Shown: one piece after another, positions 5,528 to 9,570 of the stretch
How the letters are laid out: each line of letters starts with the position of its first letter
How positions within the stretch are numbered: position 1 is the first letter of the stretch
From: CBDUEV01 sp965366365
Lineage (GTDB): Bacteria > Actinomycetota > Acidimicrobiia > Spongiisociales > JAENVV01
Assembly (NCBI GenBank): GCA_965366365.1
Contig: CBDUEV010000093.1
Location: forward strand, 1 to 9,570
Length of the DNA: 9,570 nucleotides
Direction: 5' to 3'
Program-made: the position numbers and the translations under genes
The notes under the pieces: model-generated
The model's database searches: none
What the model was told of the DNA's origin: nothing
The model's input: the letters and a program-made list of their open reading frames with translations, nothing else

Positions 5528-6463
5528 ATGAGTCGGATCTTGACATTGGCAGCAGGCCAACTCGGTCCGATCCAACGCGACCATTCGCGTGACGACGTCG
5601 TTGAACGCCTCATCACCCTGCTGCGCGAGGCGGCCGAACGTGGAGCCACGGTGATCGCCTTCCCCGAACTGGCCCTCACCACCTTCTTCCCGCGCTGGCA
5701 CGTTCCGCTCGAGGAAGCCGACCACTTCTACGAGACAGAGATGCCGAACCGGTATACGAAGCCGCTCTGGGACGAGGCAGCCCGCCTGGGCGTGGGGTTT
5801 GCCCTCGGCTACGCCCAGCTCACCCCCGACGGCCACCGCTACAACGTGTATCACCTGGTCGATCAGCAGGCTCGGACCATCGGGATCTTCCGCAAGGTGC
5901 ACATCCCGGGACATGAGGGTCCGGAGCCGTGGCGGGCCTTTCAGCATGCCGAACGGCACTTCTTCGAAGCGGGGGACGATTTCCCGGTTTGGCGGGCGTT
6001 CAGCGGCATCGTCGGTATGGCGCTGTGCAACGATCGGCGCTGGTCGGAGACGTACAGGGTGATGGGGCTGCAGGGCGCCGAGGTGATCTTCATCGGATAC
6101 AACACACCCATCCATTACGCCCCGGACCCGACGCAGAATTCCCTCGCCGCCTTCCACAATCACCTCGTCATGCAGGCCGGCGCCTATCAAAACGGCACGT
6201 TCGTCGTTGGCGTCGCCAAAGGCGGCGTGGAGGAAGGGGTCGATTCGCTGGCGCAGTCGGTCATCATCGGGCCTTCAGGTCAGATCCTCACGCAGGCGGT
6301 GACCACCGACGACGAGGTCATCGTTGCCCGCGTCGATCTCGACCGAACCACCCTCTACAAGAGCACGCTGTTCGATTTCGATCGGTACCGTATCCCTGAG
6401 GCCTATCGACGCATTGCCGAGCAAAAAGGTGTCGTGCCGCCGCCTCTCGAGGAGATCACATGA
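5528..6463 (+). CDS. N-carbamoyl-D-amino-acid amidohydrolase (D-carbamoylase)
   Basis: A 311-residue nitrilase-superfamily enzyme, close to the 304 residues of the Agrobacterium D-carbamoylase. It hydrolyses N-carbamoyl-D-amino acids to D-amino acid, CO2 and NH3, normally after a hydantoinase. Start: GGAGAAGG (5513-5520) is 7 bases before the ATG. Catalytic residues are Glu47 in AFPELALTTFFPRWH, Lys123 in FRKVHIPGH, Glu142, and Cys167 in CNDRRW. Family-specific stretches include ALTTFFPRWH, FYETEMP, RVMGLQGAE, the GYNTP motif and MQAGAYQNG, which distinguish it from the beta-ureidopropionase-like paralog on the other side. It overlaps the molybdenum hydroxylase start by 4 bp (ATGA), which implies shared transcription and translational coupling. 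No hydantoinase is present in the window; a D-hydantoinase gene nearby is expected but not seen. Confidence 0.93.
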   Translation: MSRILTLAAGQLGPIQRDHSRDDVVERLITLLREAAERGATVIAFPELALTTFFPRWHVPLEEADHFYETEMPNRYTKPLWDEAARLGVGFALGYAQLTPDGHRYNVYHLVDQQARTIGIFRKVHIPGHEGPEPWRAFQHAERHFFEAGDDFPVWRAFSGIVGMALCNDRRWSETYRVMGLQGAEVIFIGYNTPIHYAPDPTQNSLAAFHNHLVMQAGAYQNGTFVVGVAKGGVEEGVDSLAQSVIIGPSGQILTQAVTTDDEVIVARVDLDRTTLYKSTLFDFDRYRIPEAYRRIAEQKGVVPPPLEEIT

Positions 6464-9039
6464 CCGTTGCGCCCAGCCGAACCATCACCCTCATCGTCAA
6501 TGGAGAACCGGCGAACGTGTCCGCCGATCACCCGCATCTGCTCGCTGCGCTTCGCGAGGAACTCGACGTCACTTCGGCCAAAGACGGCTGCTCTCCCCAG
6601 GGTCAGTGCGGATGCTGCACCGTTCTGCTGGACGGCAAAGCCATCCAGGCGTGTCTCGTGTCCATGGAGAAGGCCGAAGGCAAGGAGGTCATGACGCTGG
6701 AAGGATTCAGCGACGAAGAACGAGACCGGCTCGCCAAGGCCTTCGCCTGCAAGGGCGCCCTTCAATGCGGTTTCTGCACACCTGGGATTCTGGTCCGAAC
6801 CAAGGCGCTGATCGATCAGAAGGGCAGTGACCTCGACCGGTCGACCATCGAAGGGAGATTGGGCGCTCACCTCTGTCGCTGCACCGGGTATGTCGGCATC
6901 GTCGACGCCATCGAATTGCTCGCCTCCGGTGCGCCCATTCCAGAGCCCGAGCTCAAAGGTGGGGTTGGATCAGCCGGCGTGAAGTACGAGGCGACCGAGC
7001 TGGCGCTGGGTGACCGGGGCTACGTCGACGACCTGAGGATGCCCGGCCTGGTCCACGGCGCATTGAAACTCGCCGATCACGCCCGCGCCGACATCCTCGC
7101 CATCGACACCTCCGCGGCTCTTGCCCACCCAGGTGTACTGGCCGTCTACACCGCCGCCGACGTGCCCGGTGACCTGCGGGTGGGCATCATTCACACCGAC
7201 TGGCCCGTCTTCATCCCCGTCGGCGGCCGCACCTCCTACCTGGGGGACGTCATTGCCGTCGTGGTGGCGGAAGACCAGCAGACCGCCCGGGCCGCCGCCG
7301 AGCTGGTCGACGTCAGCTACGACGTGCATACGCCGATCACCGATCCGGTGGCGGCGCTCGACGCCGAGGACGCCGTCTGGGGGCTCGACGGCAATGTGCT
7401 GTCCGTCTCCGAGTACGTGCGGGGCGACGTGGACGAAGCATTGGCCGCCTCAGCCCATACCGTCCACGAGGTGTTCCTCACTCAACGGGTCGAGCATGCC
7501 TTTCTGGAGCCGGAGTCGACCGTGGCGGTCCCGAAGGAGGACGGCACACTTCACGTCTACTCGGGTGGCCAGGGCGTCTGGGACGACCGCGACCAGATCG
7601 CCGCCGTCCTGGGGGTGGAGCTCGACCAGGTCACCGTGGAACTCGTCTCCAACGGCGGAGCGTTCGGCGGCAAAGAAGACATGTCCAACCAGGCCCAGAC
7701 CGCCCTGGCGGCGCACCTGCTCGGCAAACCGGTCAAATGCACCCTCACCAGGGAACAGAGCTTCCTGGTTCACGCCAAGCGCCACCCGATCCGCGTGGAG
7801 TCCTGGGCTGGTTGCGACGAGAGCGGGAAGCTGACCGCACTCAGAGTGCGCATGATCGGCGACTCCGGGCCGTACGCCTCAGTCGGGATGAAAGTTCTGG
7901 AGCGGGCCGCCGGCCACGCCAGCGGTCCCTACGTGGTTCCGAACATCGACGTGCATGCGACGGCGGTTCGCACCAACAACTCGGTGTGTGGGGCGTTCCG
8001 CGGCTTCGGGGCCAATCAGGCCCAGTTCGCCATGGAAGGTGTGATGGATCGCTTGGCCGACAAGGCCGGCATCTCGGGGTGGGAGATCCGGAGCCAAAAC
8101 GTGCTGGCGCCGGGAGTGGTGTGGGGCCCGGGACAGATCATGGACGACGGGGCGGCCGGAGCTCGCCAATGCCTCGACGCCGTCAAGCCCGCCTACGAGG
8201 CGGCCCGGGCGGCGGGCAAGGCGGTGGGTCTGGGGTTGGCCCTGAAGAACTCAGGGTTGGGCAACGGGTTCCTCGAGATCTCGAAGGCTGTGGTCAGGTT
8301 CGAAGACGACGGCTCGGTCGAGGTCAGGCACTGCTGGACGGAGATGGGCCAAGGCGTGCACACCGTGGCCCTCCAGGTGGCTTCCGAAGAGCTGGGGGTG
8401 GAACCGGAGCGGATCAAGGTGGTGGTCGACACCAGCCGGGAACTCGGCGCCGGCCAAACGACCGGGTCGCGCGGCACGCTGATGGGGGCCGGGTCGGTGC
8501 AGGCCGCCTGCCAGGCAGCGAAGGCCGATGGGTGCCGGATAGGGGTCGAGTACGAAGGCGAGTACCGGGTCGACTGGACCAACAAGCTCGAGGACAACGT
8601 GGAGAACCCGATCCTGCACTCGGCGTTCGGGTATGCCGCCCAGCTGGTCACGGCAGACCCCGAAACGGGCGCCATCGAGAAGGTGCTGGCCGCCCATGAC
8701 GTTGGTCGCGCCGTCAATCCGCTGCTCTGCAAGGGGCAGATCGAAGGCGCCGTGCACATGGGTCTGGGCTATGCCCTGACGGAGGACTTCCCGACCGACG
8801 AGAACGGTCGCCCCACCAACATGACCCTTCGCAGCCTGGGGATTCTCCGGCCCAAGGACGTTCCCGAAATCGAAGTGATCCTCGTGGAAGCCCCCCAGCC
8901 GCGGGCGCCGTACGGCATCAAAGGCGTCGGGGAGATCGGGCTGGTGCCCACCGCCGGAGCGGTGGCTGCCGCCCTGCACGAGGTCGACGGGATTTGGCGC
9001 AACCAACTCCCCATCAGGAGTCATCAGCCGGTCGAGTAA
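6460..9039 (+). CDS. Fused [2Fe-2S]/molybdopterin hydroxylase, selenium-dependent xanthine dehydrogenase-like
   Basis: An 859-residue molybdenum hydroxylase with the iron-sulfur and molybdopterin subunits in one chain and no FAD domain. Start: GAGGAG (6449-6454) 5 bases before ATG, overlapping the previous stop. The plant-type [2Fe-2S] domain (about 1-80) has Cys44, 50, 53 and 65. The second [2Fe-2S] domain (about 85-155) has Cys103, 106, 139 and 141. The Mo part has GQGVW (370-374), GGAFGGKED (399-407), CGAFRGFG (510-517), TEMGQGVHT (637-645), GQTTGSRGT near 665-673, and the catalytic Glu825 in KGVGEIGL. The layout, and segments such as YLGDVIAVVVA, EHAFLEPE and AHDVGRAVNP, resemble the selenium-dependent xanthine dehydrogenases of clostridia and enterococci and E. 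coli XdhD. Selenium there is a labile cofactor, not selenocysteine, and there is no in-frame TGA here. Likely activity is hydroxylation of xanthine, hypoxanthine or another N-heterocycle, with electrons passed to an unidentified partner. The D. gigas aldehyde oxidoreductase has the same layout and is a less likely alternative. Confidence 0.9.
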   Translation: MTVAPSRTITLIVNGEPANVSADHPHLLAALREELDVTSAKDGCSPQGQCGCCTVLLDGKAIQACLVSMEKAEGKEVMTLEGFSDEERDRLAKAFACKGALQCGFCTPGILVRTKALIDQKGSDLDRSTIEGRLGAHLCRCTGYVGIVDAIELLASGAPIPEPELKGGVGSAGVKYEATELALGDRGYVDDLRMPGLVHGALKLADHARADILAIDTSAALAHPGVLAVYTAADVPGDLRVGIIHTDWPVFIPVGGRTSYLGDVIAVVVAEDQQTARAAAELVDVSYDVHTPITDPVAALDAEDAVWGLDGNVLSVSEYVRGDVDEALAASAHTVHEVFLTQRVEHAFLEPESTVAVPKEDGTLHVYSGGQGVWDDRDQIAAVLGVELDQVTVELVSNGGAFGGKEDMSNQAQTALAAHLLGKPVKCTLTREQSFLVHAKRHPIRVESWAGCDESGKLTALRVRMIGDSGPYASVGMKVLERAAGHASGPYVVPNIDVHATAVRTNNSVCGAFRGFGANQAQFAMEGVMDRLADKAGISGWEIRSQNVLAPGVVWGPGQIMDDGAAGARQCLDAVKPAYEAARAAGKAVGLGLALKNSGLGNGFLEISKAVVRFEDDGSVEVRHCWTEMGQGVHTVALQVASEELGVEPERIKVVVDTSRELGAGQTTGSRGTLMGAGSVQAACQAAKADGCRIGVEYEGEYRVDWTNKLEDNVENPILHSAFGYAAQLVTADPETGAIEKVLAAHDVGRAVNPLLCKGQIEGAVHMGLGYALTEDFPTDENGRPTNMTLRSLGILRPKDVPEIEVILVEAPQPRAPYGIKGVGEIGLVPTAGAVAAALHEVDGIWRNQLPIRSHQPVE

Positions 9040-9042
9040 CCG

Positions 9043-9083
9043 GGTCGGAGGCCAGTCCCGACCGTGCGCCGCCTCCACGGCGC
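9043..9083 (+). terminator. Two small hairpins after the hydroxylase gene (candidate terminator)
   Basis: GGTCGG (9043-9048) pairs with CCGACC (9058-9063) around a 9-base loop. Immediately after, GCGCCG (9066-9071) pairs with CGGCGC (9078-9083) around a 6-base loop. They begin 4 bases after the stop codon. Neither has a T-run, so termination may need Rho or be weak. The second stem is identical to the one at 4484-4501. Confidence 0.35.
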
Positions 9084-9300
9084 CACAGCGACCCGTCTGT
9101 CCAGGAGTCGCAGCGTCGTTCCGGGAGGGTACATGGTCGATGAGGACACCCGGGCTCACGCCTCGCGGCGCGACCGCAACGAGTTCGCCTTCCGGCAGAG
9201 GTTTAGCCCCCTCTCGATCATGCCCGGGCCGCCTGATGTCTTGCTGGCGCCTTGGTCTCCTTCCCGACCTCGCCTTAGAAGGCAGATCACCCTGACCCCG

Positions 9301-9316
9301 CGCGACAACGGTCGCG
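9301..9316 (-). terminator. Hairpin downstream of the VOC gene (candidate terminator)
   Basis: CGCGAC (9301-9306) and GTCGCG (9311-9316) form a perfect 6-bp stem with a 4-base loop. It lies 17 bases beyond the leftward stop codon of the VOC gene. There is no T-run on the leftward strand, so intrinsic termination is uncertain. Confidence 0.3.
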
Positions 9317-9333
9317 TCGCCAAAGGGTTGGGC

Positions 9334-9570
9334 CTAGTTCGGCTCGCCCTCCGGCTTCATGACGGTCATCGCCGCCCCCTGGGGATCCTGCACAACGGCA
9401 AAAACACCAACCTGCGGGACATCCACCGGCTGCATGAGCACCTGACCGCCGTTGTCCTTGACGGCGGTCAGCGTCTCCTTGACGTCCTCAACTGCGAAGT
9501 ACACGCCCCAATAGCTGGGGAACGACATCTCCTCGGTCTTCGGCATCATCCCCGCCGCAGCGTTGCCCTC
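9334..9570 (-). CDS. VOC (glyoxalase/dioxygenase fold) family protein, C-terminal part, runs off the window
   Basis: The reading frame is open through the right edge (residues EGNAAAG precede the in-frame MMP), so only the last 78 residues are visible and the start lies outside. The visible part is a beta-alpha-beta-beta-beta VOC module: SYWGVYFAVEDVKETL, then GGQVLMQPVDVP, then VFAVVQDPQGAAMTVMKP. The alanine-rich linker and MMPKTEEM before it are typical of two-domain actinobacterial VOC proteins of the Rv0577/CFP30 type, about 250-260 residues long, suggesting this is the second domain. The internal Met at 9549 is therefore unlikely to be the real start. The function is unknown; there is no evident link to the ureide genes, and the gene faces them tail-to-tail. 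Confidence 0.8.
   Translation of the reverse strand, partial: EGNAAAGMMPKTEEMSFPSYWGVYFAVEDVKETLTAVKDNGGQVLMQPVDVPQVGVFAVVQDPQGAAMTVMKPEGEPN

Larger units (their letters stand above)
9040..9333. other. Intergenic stretch between convergent genes, no gene recognised
   Basis: This 294-bp stretch lies between the + strand hydroxylase stop and the - strand VOC gene stop. Apart from the small hairpins noted separately I see no tRNA, no repeat and no coding sequence I recognise. A + strand frame is open from an ATG at 9133 to the window end, but it continues antisense through the VOC gene and its protein resembles nothing I know. Confidence 0.5.

Noticed and set aside
7737..8699. 320-codon + strand frame inside the molybdenum hydroxylase gene
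   Set aside because: A shifted frame within a gene whose motifs are intact from start to stop; its protein is Arg/Gly-rich low-complexity sequence.
6460..9039. Possible selenocysteine in the hydroxylase, given its likeness to selenium-dependent enzymes
   Set aside because: No in-frame TGA interrupts the gene; in this family selenium is a labile ligand at the molybdenum, not selenocysteine.
9133..9570. + strand frame open from ATG 9133 to the window edge
   Set aside because: More than half is antisense to the VOC gene, the spacing from GGGAGGG to the ATG is only 3 bases, and the translation (Arg/Pro-rich) matches nothing recognised.

Overview
This is a GC-rich bacterial window (roughly 65% G+C by eye) holding a compact catabolic gene cluster for nitrogen-rich ureido (N-carbamoyl) compounds and purines. 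A deazaflavin (F420)-type nitroreductase, a two-domain VOC protein of a kind common in actinobacteria, and the strong GC bias at third codon positions suggest an actinobacterium, perhaps Acidimicrobiia-like. That placement is inference; there is no rRNA or other phylogenetic marker here.

Layout. Positions 1-168 are a leader with no gene but with two dyad symmetries. From 169 five genes run on the + strand: an aspartate-carbamoyltransferase-like protein (169-1122); a knotted YgeW-type transcarbamylase whose start overlaps the previous stop by 4 bp (1119-2093); a carbamate kinase (2160-3098) preceded by a strong GC hairpin; a short-chain dehydrogenase (3151-3870); and an F420-type nitroreductase family protein (3903-4478). 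A beta-ureidopropionase-like nitrilase lies on the - strand (4491-5330), tail-to-tail with the nitroreductase. A 197-bp divergent promoter region (5331-5527) separates it from a second + strand unit: an N-carbamoyl-D-amino-acid amidohydrolase (5528-6463), overlapping by 4 bp an 859-residue fused [2Fe-2S]/molybdopterin hydroxylase (6460-9039) that resembles the selenium-dependent xanthine dehydrogenases. Positions 9040-9333 hold no gene I can support, only small hairpins. The - strand C-terminal part of a VOC-family protein runs off the right edge (9334-9570).

How the genes may work together. The molybdenum hydroxylase would oxidise a purine or other N-heterocycle. Ring opening by enzymes not in this window would give N-carbamoyl compounds. 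Their carbamoyl group can then be removed by hydrolysis (two nitrilase-fold carbamoylases, giving CO2 and NH3) or by phosphorolysis (a transcarbamylase giving carbamoyl phosphate, then carbamate kinase giving ATP). A YgeW-type transcarbamylase, a carbamate kinase and a fused Fe-S/Mo hydroxylase together recall the E. coli ygeW-ygfK-ssnA-xdhD-yqeA region and the anaerobic urate/purine clusters of gut bacteria. The set here differs in having two unlike transcarbamylases in tandem, the first of which seems to have lost the aspartate-binding residues of true ATCases. The real substrates of these two enzymes are the main unknown.
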